DNA of 64,000 nt from NCBI GenBank assembly GCA_965215115.1, contig OZ244050.1, positions 1,674,001 to 1,738,000 of the forward strand. Reading direction: 5' to 3'. Of this stretch, positions 53,706 through 63,920 are shown one piece after another (the stretch's first letter is position 1; each line of letters begins with the position of its first letter). A program made the position numbers and the translations under genes. The stretch is from CALDTK01 sp965215115 (GTDB lineage Bacteria > Bacteroidota > Bacteroidia > Chitinophagales > Saprospiraceae). A model generated the notes under the pieces. It made no database searches. It worked only from the letters and a program-made list of their open reading frames with translations, and was not told the DNA's origin.

Positions 53706-54740
53706 CTAAAACCCCGGCCGGTACTTGCTCTCCGTCAACAGCTTCTGCGCATCGCGCTCCCCGATCAAGTCCGCCAGCGTCTTCTCCGGATTGCGCTTCA
53801 CCCACGCCCGCACGATCTGCATCCCGACCCAGTTCGCCCCGCCCCCGGGCGCCTCCGCGGGCATGCCGGGCACGTTCGGGCTCACGCCGACGTGCTTGCC
53901 GATGCGCTTGCCGCTCGTCTCGTAGAGCAGATTCTCGTCGGTGTAGTGCGTCCACATCTGTGCCTCGTTGGCGCGTAGCCACGCGAGTTCGGCTTTCGCA
54001 AAAACGAGCGTCGCGGTGTCCGGGACGTGGGGCAACAACAGGGTCTTGAGGTAGAGCAACTTCCCGTTGTGGACCATCTGGTCGAGCATCCGCTGCCCGC
54101 GTGCCGGACCTAGCCGATTGCTGAGCCACGCCTCCACCGCCCGCGAGGCGATGTGGTCGCGGTTCATGCTCCGCTGCACGTACTGCGGGAAGACCTCGGT
54201 GCTGTACCCCGCGAAACCCGCCCCGAGGTAAAAGTCGAGCCCCACCCCGAGCAGCTCGTCGCCGTAGGTGAGGTTGCCGAGCGAAAGTTCACTCACGTAG
54301 GTCACGAGCTCGGGCGTCGGCGCGTCCGGGAAGTAGTGCTTGGCGTAGCGGAAGGCCTGCGTGAGGTCACGCTCCCACGGCGGGTCGGCCTCCTCCGGGG
54401 GGAAGGCCACCGTCACGCTATCGATCAGCCGGCGCAAGGGAGGCTCCCGCGAGAAGGCGTGCACCAGGGCACTGTCGTAGGCCTCGAAGTCGCCGGGCAG
54501 CATCAGCCGCAGCCAGACGCTGTCGAAGAAGACGGGGTACGCTTGCCGCAGGACGCCCGCCCCGTCGACGGTCGAATCCAACGACGCCGCCCGCAGGTCC
54601 TGGTCGAAACGCCGCGCGCCGAGGTCGACCGCGATCGCGGAGACATCCGGCGCGGCGGGGCCGCCGTCGTCCGTCCCGCAGGACGTTACCGAAAGGAGGA
54701 CCGAGAGCGCGACTACCGAGAACCAACAAATCCGCATCAT
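53706..54740 (-). CDS. gldB: GldB-like gliding-motility lipoprotein
   Basis: 344 residues. Lipoprotein signal FSVVALSVLLSVTSCG. The last third, QMWTHYTDENLLYETSGKRI through GGGANWVGMQIVRAWVKRNP, corresponds to the GldB signature (IW.Y..E..LLY, G.W.GW.IV). GldB is needed for gliding in flavobacteria, linking this genome with T9SS/gliding machinery. Start at 54740 or 54737 (MM). A degenerate mini-hairpin is at 53991. Confidence 0.8.
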   Translation of the reverse strand: MMRICWFSVVALSVLLSVTSCGTDDGGPAAPDVSAIAVDLGARRFDQDLRAASLDSTVDGAGVLRQAYPVFFDSVWLRLMLPGDFEAYDSALVHAFSREPPLRRLIDSVTVAFPPEEADPPWERDLTQAFRYAKHYFPDAPTPELVTYVSELSLGNLTYGDELLGVGLDFYLGAGFAGYSTEVFPQYVQRSMNRDHIASRAVEAWLSNRLGPARGQRMLDQMVHNGKLLYLKTLLLPHVPDTATLVFAKAELAWLRANEAQMWTHYTDENLLYETSGKRIGKHVGVSPNVPGMPAEAPGGGANWVGMQIVRAWVKRNPEKTLADLIGERDAQKLLTESKYRPGF

Positions 54741-54817
54741 GTAACCTCCCTTCAGTGTGGAACGCGGGCGATGGCTCACCACCTTCGCCCGCGCTTATGT
54801 CTAACCCCCGAAACCCT

Positions 54818-55576
54818 ATGAAAGTACAATCTACCCTCCTGGCCCTCGCCCTGGCGACCGCCGGCAGCCTCCACGCGCAAACGGGGGGCGTCACCGACTT
54901 CTCGCAGTTCCGCTTCGGGCTAAACCTAAGCCCATCCATCAGTTGGATCAACACCGACGACAGCCGCATCTCCGGCGACGGGACGGCCTTCGGGATCAAG
55001 CTCGCCACGCAGGCCGAGTTCTTCTTCGCGGAGAACTACGCCATCGAGACCGGGATCGGCTTCCACTTCAACACCGGCGGTACGCTGCTCAGTAACTACG
55101 GCGGCAACTTCTTCACCGAGTCCATCGGCGAGGGCCAGCCCTTCAACAACCCCGGCAGCCCGACGTCCGCCAACGTCCGCCTCGACTACTCGATCAACTA
55201 CCTCGAGATCCCGCTGGCGCTCCGGCTCCACACCCGGGAGTTCGGCTTCATCCGCTACTACGTGCAGGCGCCGATCTTCACGCTCGGCATCCGCACGAGC
55301 GCCAAGGGCACCATCTCCGGCGGCGGCGTCGGCGCCGACGTGGAGGACATCAACATCGCCAGGGAGGTAAGCCCCATAGCGCTCAGCTGGGGCCTCGGCG
55401 CCGGCGCGGAGTACGAGGTCGGCGGCGGCACGGTCCTCTTCGGCGGGCTCCAGTTCTCGCGCCTCTTCACCGACGTCACCAAGGACGGCGACTACGGCTA
55501 CACCGGCCGCACGCAGCAGGGCGACCCCGGGGCGGGCATCAATAGCCTGACGCTGCGGCTCGGTGTCCTGTTCTAG
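54818..55576 (+). CDS. PorT-family outer-membrane beta-barrel protein
   Basis: 252 residues. Signal peptide LLALALATAGSLHAQ. Alternating hydrophobic strands through the length with a terminal strand LTLRLGVLF ending in Phe. NYLEIPLALRLHTREFGFIR is typical for PorT-like barrels. Divergent from gldB and possibly functionally linked (gliding/T9SS), inferred from position only. Confidence 0.82.
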   Translation: MKVQSTLLALALATAGSLHAQTGGVTDFSQFRFGLNLSPSISWINTDDSRISGDGTAFGIKLATQAEFFFAENYAIETGIGFHFNTGGTLLSNYGGNFFTESIGEGQPFNNPGSPTSANVRLDYSINYLEIPLALRLHTREFGFIRYYVQAPIFTLGIRTSAKGTISGGGVGADVEDINIAREVSPIALSWGLGAGAEYEVGGGTVLFGGLQFSRLFTDVTKDGDYGYTGRTQQGDPGAGINSLTLRLGVLF

Positions 55577-55712
55577 GCGACGCGCTACGCGCTGGTGACG
55601 CGCTACGCGCTGATTGTGACGCTTCGCCGGTTGTGACGCGCTACGCGCTAGTTGTGACGCTACCGCTTCACGACCAGCGAAGCGTCACGACTAGGCCGCA
55701 GGCCGTCACTAC
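55577..55712. repeat. Intergenic TGACG-hairpin repeats before purA
   Basis: Units begin (G)TGACG and carry a tiny hairpin: CGCTACGCG, CTTCGC, TACCGCTTC. GCGAAGC, the classic stable DNA triloop hairpin, occurs in CAGCGAAGCGTCAC. Same family as 61829-62050. Confidence 0.75.
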
Positions 55713-55734
55713 CTTCACCCCCTAAGCACCAATT

Positions 55735-57024
55735 ATGCGCATCGACGTTTTGCTCGGGCTCCAGTGGGGAGACGAGGGCAAGGGAAAGATCGTGGACTAC
55801 CTCAGCCCGCGGTACGACATCATCGCTCGGTTTCAGGGCGGACCCAACGCCGGGCACACCCTCGTGCTCGACGGCGTCAAGCACGTGCTCCACACCGTGC
55901 CCAGCGGCATCTTCCGCGACGGGATCATCAACCTCATCGGCAACGGCGTCGTCGTCGACCCGACCATCCTCGTGCGCGAACTCACCCAGCTCGACGAGGC
56001 CGGCGTCGACTACCAAGACCGGCTCCTCGTCTCCGAGAAGGCCCACCTCATCCTCCCGAGCCACCGCTACCTCGACGCCGCCTCCGAGGCGAGCAAAGGC
56101 AAGGAGAAGATCGGCTCCACGCTGCGCGGGATCGGCCCGACCTACATGGACAAGACCGGTCGCAACGGCCTGCGCGTCGGCGACATCGCCCGCGCGGACT
56201 TCCGCGAGCGCTACGAGGCCCTGAAGGCGAAGCACCTCGACCTGGTTAAGGTGTATCCGGCGTTCGACTTCGAACTCGAGCGCGAGGAAGAAGCCTGGTT
56301 CGCCGCCGTCGAACGTGTCCGCACCCTGCCGCGCGTAGACTGCGCCTACTACCTCTCGGAGGCGATCAAGGCCGGCAAATCTGTCCTCGCCGAAGGGGCC
56401 CAGGGCTCGATGCTCGACATCGACTTCGGGACCTACCCCTACGTCACGAGCTCCAACACGACCACCTCGGGGGTCTGCACCGGGCTCGGTGTGCCGCCGA
56501 CGGCCATCGGGGAGGTAATCGGCATCACGAAGGCCTACTGCACGCGCGTTGGCTCCGGGCCGTTCCCGACCGAACTCCACGACGCCACGGGCGAAAAGCT
56601 CCGCAAGGAAGGGCACGAGTTTGGGGCCACCACCGGCCGGCCGAGGCGTTGCGGGTGGATCGACCTGCCGCAACTGCGTTACTCCGTGATGCTCAACGGC
56701 GTCACGCAGCTCACGCTCACCAAGATCGACATCCTCGACGCCTTCGACGAGATCGGCGTGTGTACGCACTACCGCATCGGCCGGGAGATCACGAAGGTGT
56801 TGCCGTACGACCTCACCGCCGTCGACATCGTGCCGGTCGTCAGGTACTTCGACGGCTGGCGTCAGCGCCTCGCGGACGCGACCACCACCGAGGAGCTCCC
56901 GGCTGCCGCCAAAACGTTCATCGCCTTCATCGAGGAGGAGATCGGGGTCCCGGTCACGCTCGTGTCCACGGGGCCGGAGCGCGAGAGTTTGATCGTCGCC
57001 GAGGGTGCCGCCGTCACGGCTTGA
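55735..57024 (+). CDS. purA: Adenylosuccinate synthetase
   Basis: First committed step from IMP to AMP: GTP-dependent joining of aspartate to IMP. 429 residues. Motifs: GLQWGDEGKGKIVDYL (catalytic Asp and His partner later in GGPNAGHTLV), GSTLRGIGPTYMDK and the C-terminal GATTGRPRRCGWIDLP. Mini-hairpin 56901-56914 with GGCA loop encodes PAAAKTF. Confidence 0.97.
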   Translation: MRIDVLLGLQWGDEGKGKIVDYLSPRYDIIARFQGGPNAGHTLVLDGVKHVLHTVPSGIFRDGIINLIGNGVVVDPTILVRELTQLDEAGVDYQDRLLVSEKAHLILPSHRYLDAASEASKGKEKIGSTLRGIGPTYMDKTGRNGLRVGDIARADFRERYEALKAKHLDLVKVYPAFDFELEREEEAWFAAVERVRTLPRVDCAYYLSEAIKAGKSVLAEGAQGSMLDIDFGTYPYVTSSNTTTSGVCTGLGVPPTAIGEVIGITKAYCTRVGSGPFPTELHDATGEKLRKEGHEFGATTGRPRRCGWIDLPQLRYSVMLNGVTQLTLTKIDILDAFDEIGVCTHYRIGREITKVLPYDLTAVDIVPVVRYFDGWRQRLADATTTEELPAAAKTFIAFIEEEIGVPVTLVSTGPERESLIVAEGAAVTA

Positions 57025-57318
57025 TGTTTGCGCCGCCGCTACGGGCCGCGTCACGGGTCGCGTTACGGGCCGCGTCACGGGCCGGTGTTTCGCCGCCGTA
57101 CGGCTTGGTTCGCCGCCACTCTGTTACGGCCTGGTGTTTTGTCGAGCTGGTGGCGTAGTGTCGTCGCCGCTGCAACGGCGCCGCGTTTGTGCCGTAATAC
57201 TGGGCGCGGGCTGGCGGTCGTTGGTTTTGGCGAAAGCCCCCACGCTCACTGTTTTGGCGAAAGCCGGATGTACAGTCATCGGCGACCGACCAGCGTCTCG
57301 TTATCACCCCTCGCACCT
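57025..57318. other. 294-base spacer with mini-hairpin pair and CACGGGC repeats
   Basis: Holds two complete mini-hairpins in the same orientation (57225-57238 and 57252-57265) and short GGGCCGCGTCAC/GGGTCGCGTTAC repeats at about 57045-57082. No gene. Confidence 0.6.
57225..57265 (+). repeat. Intergenic pair of consensus mini-hairpins
   Basis: Two exact copies of TTTTGGCGAAAGCC separated by 13 bases, 54-94 bases upstream of the DUF4835 start. They show that the element is not tied to protein coding. Confidence 0.85.
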
Positions 57319-58218
57319 ATGCGCCTGCTCTCTACGCTAGCCCTGCTGTTGCTCCTCGGCACCACCCAACTCCGGGCCCAGGAGTTGCGCGCCACCGTGA
57401 CGGTCAACGCGCTCCAACTCCAGATCATCGACCCGCAGGTCATCAAGGAGTTCGAGAACGTCGTGCGGGAGTTCCTCAACCAGACGCAGTTCACGCAGGA
57501 GCGCTACGAGAACGAGGAGCGGATCGACTGCAACTTCACGTTTACGATCAACCGCGAGGTCAACGCGCGCGTCTTCGAGGTCGACCTCCTGATCCAGAGC
57601 TCGCGGCCGGTGTTCGGCAGTGACTACAAGTCGACGCTGATCAACTTCTCGGACCAGGGCACGATCATCGAGTACGAGCAGTACCAGCCGCTCGACTACT
57701 CGGAGCAGAGTTACACGACCTCGCTGGTGGCGCTGCTGAGCTTCTACGCCCACGTCATCATCGCCACCGACAAGGACACCTTCGCGCCCCTCGGGGGCAC
57801 CAGCTTCTACGAGGCCGCCGACCGGATCGTGACGACCCTGCCGAACAACGTCACCTCGCAGGACCCGGGCTGGACGATCAACAGGCAGCGTTCGCGCCTC
57901 AATCTCCTGCGCGAGTACCAAAACCCGCGCGCGCGCACCTACCGCCAGCTGCTGTACGACTACCACCGCCGCGGGCTCGACGTGATGGGCAGCGACCCGA
58001 TCGCCGGGCGCACCGTGATGGCGCGCAGTCTGGCCAACCTCGAGAAGGTGCGTTCGGACATCCCGAACAGTCTGCTGCTGTCGATTTTCTCGAGCAGCAA
58101 GACCGAGGAGTTGCTGAGCGTCTTCGCGCCCGCGCCCCAGGCCGAGCGCTCGAACGTGTACGCGGTGATGACGTCGATCGACCCGGTCAACGTGACGAAG
58201 CTGCGGGCGATCCGCTAG
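57319..58218 (+). CDS. DUF4835 family exported protein
   Basis: 299 residues. Signal peptide LLSTLALLLLLGTTQLRAQ. Typical core: LRATVTVNALQLQIIDPQVI, IDCNFTFTINREVNARVFEV, QPLDYSEQSYTTSLVALLSF and YYLW-like helices. Bacteroidota-only family; suspected cell-envelope role. ATG 57319 fits the signal peptide. Confidence 0.88.
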   Translation: MRLLSTLALLLLLGTTQLRAQELRATVTVNALQLQIIDPQVIKEFENVVREFLNQTQFTQERYENEERIDCNFTFTINREVNARVFEVDLLIQSSRPVFGSDYKSTLINFSDQGTIIEYEQYQPLDYSEQSYTTSLVALLSFYAHVIIATDKDTFAPLGGTSFYEAADRIVTTLPNNVTSQDPGWTINRQRSRLNLLREYQNPRARTYRQLLYDYHRRGLDVMGSDPIAGRTVMARSLANLEKVRSDIPNSLLLSIFSSSKTEELLSVFAPAPQAERSNVYAVMTSIDPVNVTKLRAIR

Positions 58219-58937
58219 CGGCCGAGGTGTGCGTCGGCACGGAGCTTCCCGAGGCGACTGCCGTACCAGGAGAACAGTTCGCCGTCGACGAGCGTGACTT
58301 CGGCCCCGGGGCAGAGCGCCCGGACCTCGGCGAGGTGCCTTTCGCGAAAGGGGTAGGGCTCGCTCGAGAGGAGGACGTGTTTTGGCGCAAGCCGGGTCAT
58401 TTCCGTCGGCGTGAGCGTGGGGTAGCGTACGGCTTTCGCCAAAACATTCTCGTACCCCAGCGCCGCCATCACGCTGTGGATGTACGTGTCGCCAGCGGCG
58501 GCCATGTAGGGTTTGCGCCAGATGAGGTAGAGCGCGGGGCCGCGGTTGGGCTGGTGGAGCTGGGTAATGGTGTGCTCGTTGGCGGCGATGATGCCTTCGG
58601 CCACGGGGCTTACGCCAAAACGCTCGCCGAGTGCGTGGATGACGCCGCGCGCGTCGGCGAGGGTCTGGATGTCGGTGAGGAGCACCTCGCAAAACCCTTC
58701 GATGGCCTCGACCTGCTCGCGGACGTTCTCCTCCTTGCTCGCGACGACGAGGGCGGGCGCGAGGGCGCGGACCTTCGCGAGGTCTACGTCCTTGGTGCCG
58801 CCGACGACGGTGACGCGCTCGCGGAGACCGGCGGGGTGGACGCAGAACCTGGTGCAGCCCACGAGTCGGTCGCGGAGGCCGAGGTCGCAGAGGAGCTCGG
58901 TGAGGGAGGGGACGAGGGAGAGGATGGTTGATTTCAC
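58215..58937 (-). CDS. BtuF/FepB-like substrate-binding protein (cytoplasmic-looking)
   Basis: 240 residues with the helical-backbone metal-receptor fold: ILSLVPSLTELLCDLG, VVGGTKDVDLAKVRALAPAL, ALYLIWRKPYMAAAGDTYIH. No signal peptide, as in several Bacteroidota homologues. GTG start overlaps the permease stop by 4 bases (GTGA), so translation is probably coupled. Three mini-hairpins (58380, 58431, 58607) encode RLAPKH, VLAKA and ERFGVSP. Confidence 0.82.
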   Translation of the reverse strand: MKSTILSLVPSLTELLCDLGLRDRLVGCTRFCVHPAGLRERVTVVGGTKDVDLAKVRALAPALVVASKEENVREQVEAIEGFCEVLLTDIQTLADARGVIHALGERFGVSPVAEGIIAANEHTITQLHQPNRGPALYLIWRKPYMAAAGDTYIHSVMAALGYENVLAKAVRYPTLTPTEMTRLAPKHVLLSSEPYPFRERHLAEVRALCPGAEVTLVDGELFSWYGSRLGKLRADAHLGR

Positions 58938-60259
58938 CCCCGCACCATCCACTTGCCCAACTCCTTGAAACCCACCTTCTTGCCGTACAGCAGAATACCC
59001 GTCCGATACACCCGCGCCGACAGCCACACGAAGAAGATGGCCGTCGCGATCAGGATCGTCACCGACAGTACGACCTCCCAGACCGGCGGATTGAACGCCA
59101 GGCGCGACGGCATCACGATCGGTGAGAAGAGCGGGAACTGGCTCGACCACATGGCCAGCGTCGAGTTGGGCGCCTGCACGACGGCGAACATGATGTAGAT
59201 CGCGAGGATGACGGGAATCGTGATCGGGATGGTGAGCGACTGGCTCTCGCCCATGTCGTCGCCCATGACGCTGCCCACCGCGGCGAAGAGGCTCGCGTAG
59301 AGGAAGTAGCCGCCGAGGAAGTAGATGAGGAACAGCGGCAGGATGGCCCACCAGTTGAGGTTGTTGATCTCGGCGAGCATCTGCTCCACCATGCCCTGCA
59401 TCTGCTCCGGGTCCACGTTGGCGGCGGCGGCCTGCGCGGCGGACGGATCGCCCATCGAGGGCGTGCTGTCGAAACCGAACACGAGTCCGGCGCCCCCGAC
59501 GATGAGCGGGATGAGGATGAGCCACAGCCCGAGTTGCGTGAGGCCCACCAAACCCACCCCGATGATTTTCCCGAGCATCAACTCGAAGGGCTTCACGCTC
59601 GAGATCATGACCTCGACGATGCGCGTGGTCTTTTCTTCCATCACCGAGCGCATCACCATCATGCCGTAGATGAAGATGACGAGGTACATCGCGAAGCCCA
59701 TCATCGTGCCGAGGCCCGCGCCGATGGCGCCCGTCATCGACGAGGTATCCTCCCCGGCCTCGTCGATGGGCTCCGGCTCGATGTCGACCTTGAACTTGAG
59801 GGCCGCGAGGTTTTTCGCGTCGAGCCCGAGGCTCGTGGCGCGGTACTCGCGCATGGCGTCGCGGACGCGCTCCCTTAGCGCCGACTCCACGTCGAGCGTC
59901 AGGCTACCCTCGGTGTAGAAGAGCGCCTCGTAGTCCTTGGCGTACAGGTCGGTGACCTTCGGGATGACGAGCACGCCGTCGAACTCCTCGGCCTTGACGG
60001 CCGCCTTCAACTCCTCGAGCGACTTAGTGGATTTGACGAACTTGAGCGTCGCCTCGTCCTTAATGCCGCCCGGGAAGACGCCGGCCTCGTCGACGACGGC
60101 CACGCGCTTCGCGTCGTCGGACTCGTACCCGAAGATCAGTGACGCCACCGCGATGAAGGCCGCGATGCCGAGGGGCGTGAGCAAGGTCGCGAGGAGGAAG
60201 CTCTTCTTCTTGACGCGCGTGAGGTACTCGCGGCGGATGATGAGGAGGGTCTTGTGCAT
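58934..60259 (-). CDS. ABC-2 type exporter permease (NatB-like)
   Basis: 441 residues. N-terminal helix after TLLIIRREYLTRVKKKSFLL, then a large external domain (about 45-180) and five to six C-terminal helices. Resembles the Na+ export permease NatB. Works with the ATPase encoded upstream; the spacer holds a repeat array and a 70-base palindrome. Confidence 0.9.
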   Translation of the reverse strand: MHKTLLIIRREYLTRVKKKSFLLATLLTPLGIAAFIAVASLIFGYESDDAKRVAVVDEAGVFPGGIKDEATLKFVKSTKSLEELKAAVKAEEFDGVLVIPKVTDLYAKDYEALFYTEGSLTLDVESALRERVRDAMREYRATSLGLDAKNLAALKFKVDIEPEPIDEAGEDTSSMTGAIGAGLGTMMGFAMYLVIFIYGMMVMRSVMEEKTTRIVEVMISSVKPFELMLGKIIGVGLVGLTQLGLWLILIPLIVGGAGLVFGFDSTPSMGDPSAAQAAAANVDPEQMQGMVEQMLAEINNLNWWAILPLFLIYFLGGYFLYASLFAAVGSVMGDDMGESQSLTIPITIPVILAIYIMFAVVQAPNSTLAMWSSQFPLFSPIVMPSRLAFNPPVWEVVLSVTILIATAIFFVWLSARVYRTGILLYGKKVGFKELGKWMVRG

Positions 60260-60265
60260 GGGGAG

Positions 60266-60312
60266 GGGGTGCGGGGTGCGGGGTGCGGGGTGCGGGGTGC
60301 GGGGTGCGGGGT
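60266..60312. repeat. Heptamer tandem repeat GGGGTGC
   Basis: About six to seven units of GGGGTGC upstream of the permease gene start. Copy-number change would alter its 5' leader spacing. Confidence 0.85.
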
Positions 60313-60330
60313 CTGGGTCTAGTGTAGCGT

Positions 60331-60396
60331 GTAGTTTCGGGATTGGGGCTCGTCACTGCGAACTGCAGTTCGCAGTGACAAGGCCCAATCCCGAAA

Positions 60397-60400
<4 letters not shown>
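60331..60400. repeat. 70-base near-perfect palindrome
   Basis: Two arms of 35 bases (60331-60365 and 60366-60400) with no loop match at 33 of 35 positions; centre AACTGCAGTT. Located between ATPase and permease genes. Confidence 0.85.
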
Positions 60401-61314
<914 letters not shown>

Positions 61315-61423
61315 AAAATCGAGGTGATTGCCGCGCCGAAGCTAGGCTAATCGCGTTGGGGCCGTCCGGATTTGGGATAGGCTTTCGCCAAAACTCGACG
61401 AAGGGGCGCTGCGTCTGCCCCGC

Positions 61424-61819
61424 CTAATTGTCGGTGGGCGCGACGTCATTCACCCGCCCGCTCTCGGTGGCGTAGCTGCGTAGGTCCTCCAGGCGCGTGA
61501 ATTCGAGCGCCCGCTCGTGCGTCGAGGCTAGTACGACGAGGGGTGCGACGCCGGCGTCGAAGGCCTCGCGCCAGCGGCTCGCGCACAGGCACCACTGGTC
61601 GCCGGGTCGGAGGCCCGGGAAGCGGTATTCGGGGCGGGGCGTGCTGAGGTCGTTGCCGCGCTTCTTGGAGAACTCCAGGAAGGCGGCCGTCATGCGGGCG
61701 CAGATGACGTGGGTGCCGTGGTCCATCTCGTCGGTGCGGCAGGCGCCGTCGCGGTACCAACCGGTGAGGGGGTCGAGGCTACAGGGCTGGAGGGGCTGGC
61801 CGAGGACGTTGCGGGGCAT
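61424..61819 (-). CDS. DUF2237 family protein
   Basis: 131 residues, conserved, function unknown. NVLGQPLQPCSLDPLTGWYR, MDHGTHVICARMTAAFLEFS, GNDLSTPRPEYRFPGLRPGD and WCLCASRW with conserved cysteines. ATG 61819. Confidence 0.9.
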   Translation of the reverse strand: MPRNVLGQPLQPCSLDPLTGWYRDGACRTDEMDHGTHVICARMTAAFLEFSKKRGNDLSTPRPEYRFPGLRPGDQWCLCASRWREAFDAGVAPLVVLASTHERALEFTRLEDLRSYATESGRVNDVAPTDN

Positions 61820-61828
61820 GGGGGGAAG

Positions 61829-62050
61829 ATGACGCGGTACGCGCTGATGGTGACGGCCTGCGGCCTAGTTGTGACGCTTCGCTGATTGTGACGCTACCGC
61901 TTCACGACGGCCCGTCGGGCGTCGCGTCGGGCGTCGCGTCGGGCGTCGCGTCGGGCGTCACGTCTGTGGTGACGTACGGCACATCAGGCGCGCATCGTGA
62001 TGCGGTAGCGTCACGATCAGCGCGTCGCGCGTCGCGTCCAGGCCGCAGGA
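61829..62050. repeat. Intergenic TGACG-hairpin repeats
   Basis: Units TGACG-CGGTACGCGCTG, TGACGGCCTGCGGCC, TGACGCTTCGCTG and TGACGCTACCGCTTC, plus a run of four CGTCGGG units at 61914-61960. Related to 55577-55712. This spacer (61820-62107) holds no gene. Confidence 0.75.
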
Positions 62051-62107
62051 CATCCCACTCTACTCCTTGGCACACCTGGACGGCGCGACGACTGGCGTGG
62101 GTTAGTG

Positions 62108-62599
62108 CTACTCCTCCACCCGGACATCAAACAGGATGTCTCTTGTGCGCTCGGACCTGGCGATGACCACGAAGTAAGGCAGAATTTCGGCAATGCGAGT
62201 CAGGCCGAGCCTGACCCTCACCTGATAGATTAATTTTCCCTTGCAGGCAAACACCCGCTCTGAGGCAACGGCAGCTCCGTTAGGGAACTGCTTTTCGCCG
62301 GCTAGTATGAAGAAGTCATCGAAGTCGACCTCTGGTTGGCCACCGCCGCCCACACAATTGAAGTAAGTATCGTAATCCGCCTGGTTGTCGATCACAGTAT
62401 TAAACTCCGTTAACCCAAGCTCATCGCTGGTCTTCGGAAAAGAATCCAACGAACATCGCGTGTTTGAGAACTCCTCTACGTAGAATGTCTCGAGAGGCGT
62501 AACGCTAGCCTCGTCACAGGAGGGAAGTTTGTCTTTGTCGCATCCAACATGAATACCGGACGCAAATAGAAGGACGAAAGACAATGATTTGACGTTCAT
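62108..62599 (-). CDS. Hypothetical lipoprotein (163 aa)
   Basis: Lipoprotein signal SLSFVLLFASGIHVGCDKD. The rest has no known domain, several Cys and an acidic stretch (VDFDDFFIL). AT-richer than the preceding genes, so probably acquired with the following region. Confidence 0.65.
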   Translation of the reverse strand: MNVKSLSFVLLFASGIHVGCDKDKLPSCDEASVTPLETFYVEEFSNTRCSLDSFPKTSDELGLTEFNTVIDNQADYDTYFNCVGGGGQPEVDFDDFFILAGEKQFPNGAAVASERVFACKGKLIYQVRVRLGLTRIAEILPYFVVIARSERTRDILFDVRVEE

Positions 62600-62772
62600 A
62601 TTTTTGCATTTTAAGTAGACCTGATAAAACGAGCGAACATATAGAATTTGAAGTTGAGAAAAGAAAGAGGTAAGTAGGCCGCATATGTATGGTACATTCT
62701 ATGTCGCAGCCATTGTGACGCCAAGATACACCTTGATTTATCTGTCTCGATTACCCATATTATCATGTGTTA

Positions 62773-63507
62773 CTATGCATCTCCAATAGATGGTTGCTTC
62801 AGCGTCATTCGATTAAGATTTCTTCGGTGATAACCTGCCCATCGACGTTCACGTTGAGATAATAAAGGCAAGATTGTCAACGCCTGATACGCATTAACCT
62901 GTCCATAACCCATCTCGCGATTCCAGGGTAGAGAAGGCACTTCGCCACCCCCCGCAGTATACACGTACCCTCCAATCCGATTGGCAGTACTTTGAATGAG
63001 TTGCCTCACCTCATTTTCAGTTAAAGATGGCTTAGCAGATAATAGAAGTGCCGCTATGCCGGCTACTTGTGGAGCAGCAAACGAGGTTCCGTCTTGGAAA
63101 GTGTAGTCTCCCGTACTGTACCCTGTCTGACCCGCTATGTCTGTCGTTCGGATATTTACTCCCGGCGCCACTATATCTAACTTGCTACCAAAGTTTGAAA
63201 ATGAAGCCCGCTGTCGATTGCGCGTGCTTGCACCCACAGCGAGCACGTTACTTTTATCTTCAGGAAACTGAATACTCTCTTGGCCATTGTTTGCGACAGC
63301 GACTACAACTACACACCCTAACCCACCTCTTCCACTAGTAGTTGCGATGTCAATAGCATCGCTAACCAGGGCGGAGTACTGAGGAAGTCCCCAACTACAG
63401 TTAATTACATCAGCCCCATTCCACCACGCAAGGCCTATCGCGTGTGCAAGGTGGACCTCTACCAAACTTATCGGATTCACTGAATTTAGGTTGACGCTCA
63501 TAGTCAT
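62773..63507 (-). CDS. Subtilase (S8) C-terminal fragment, catalytic Asp and His missing
   Basis: 244 residues. Contains GADVINCSWG, VVVAVANNGQ (oxyanion Asn) and GTSFAAPQVAGIAALL (nucleophile Ser). The part of an S8 domain with Asp (D-T/S-G) and His (HGT) is absent. ATG at 63507 overlaps the stop of the upstream open frame (ATGA). Probably the rear part of one protease gene that lost about 150-200 residues. The end lacks a T9SS signal. Confidence 0.75.
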   Translation of the reverse strand: MTMSVNLNSVNPISLVEVHLAHAIGLAWWNGADVINCSWGLPQYSALVSDAIDIATTSGRGGLGCVVVVAVANNGQESIQFPEDKSNVLAVGASTRNRQRASFSNFGSKLDIVAPGVNIRTTDIAGQTGYSTGDYTFQDGTSFAAPQVAGIAALLLSAKPSLTENEVRQLIQSTANRIGGYVYTAGGGEVPSLPWNREMGYGQVNAYQALTILPLLSQRERRWAGYHRRNLNRMTLKQPSIGDA

Positions 63508-63920
63508 CAGACGGCATCTTGGCGCGACACCCGCAATTCCGATGCCGTTATTCCATAGATGCCAGGCGAATAGTATTCCATAGCCTCTGTATCAACATTC
63601 AATCCTTTTAACACACCTACAGGTGCATTCACGATACCGTTGTACCGAACTGGTTTAATATTGATCTGGTCATACTTAAGGATAGAACTCAGGCTCGCTT
63701 CTTTTCTAAGCGCACCGACTGGATTTAATTTATTCGCATTCATATTATTAATACTTACACTATCGGTACTCCTGATGACTACGTATCCGCGGCTGCTGTC
63801 AATCTCGAGCGGAATTTGCTCTCCCAAAGATGAATAGTAATATGAGTTTTGAGCATATGCTCTAGCACTATAAATCAATAATGTGACGCTAATACACATG
63901 CATAGTCTGAGCTTGTTCAA
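63507..63920 (-). CDS. Signal peptide and propeptide fragment of the subtilase
   Basis: 137 residues. Signal peptide LCMCISVTLLIYSARAYAQ, followed by SYYYSSLGEQIPLEIDSSRG as in Bacteroidota subtilase propeptides. It ends at TGA 63507-63509, where the catalytic fragment begins. Together the pair looks like a gene with an internal deletion. Confidence 0.65.
   Translation of the reverse strand: MNKLRLCMCISVTLLIYSARAYAQNSYYYSSLGEQIPLEIDSSRGYVVIRSTDSVSINNMNANKLNPVGALRKEASLSSILKYDQINIKPVRYNGIVNAPVGVLKGLNVDTEAMEYYSPGIYGITASELRVSRQDAV

Noticed and set aside
58327..58340. CTTTCGCGAAAG palindrome
   Set aside because: Resembles the element core but lacks T4 and tetraloop; treated as chance within coding sequence.
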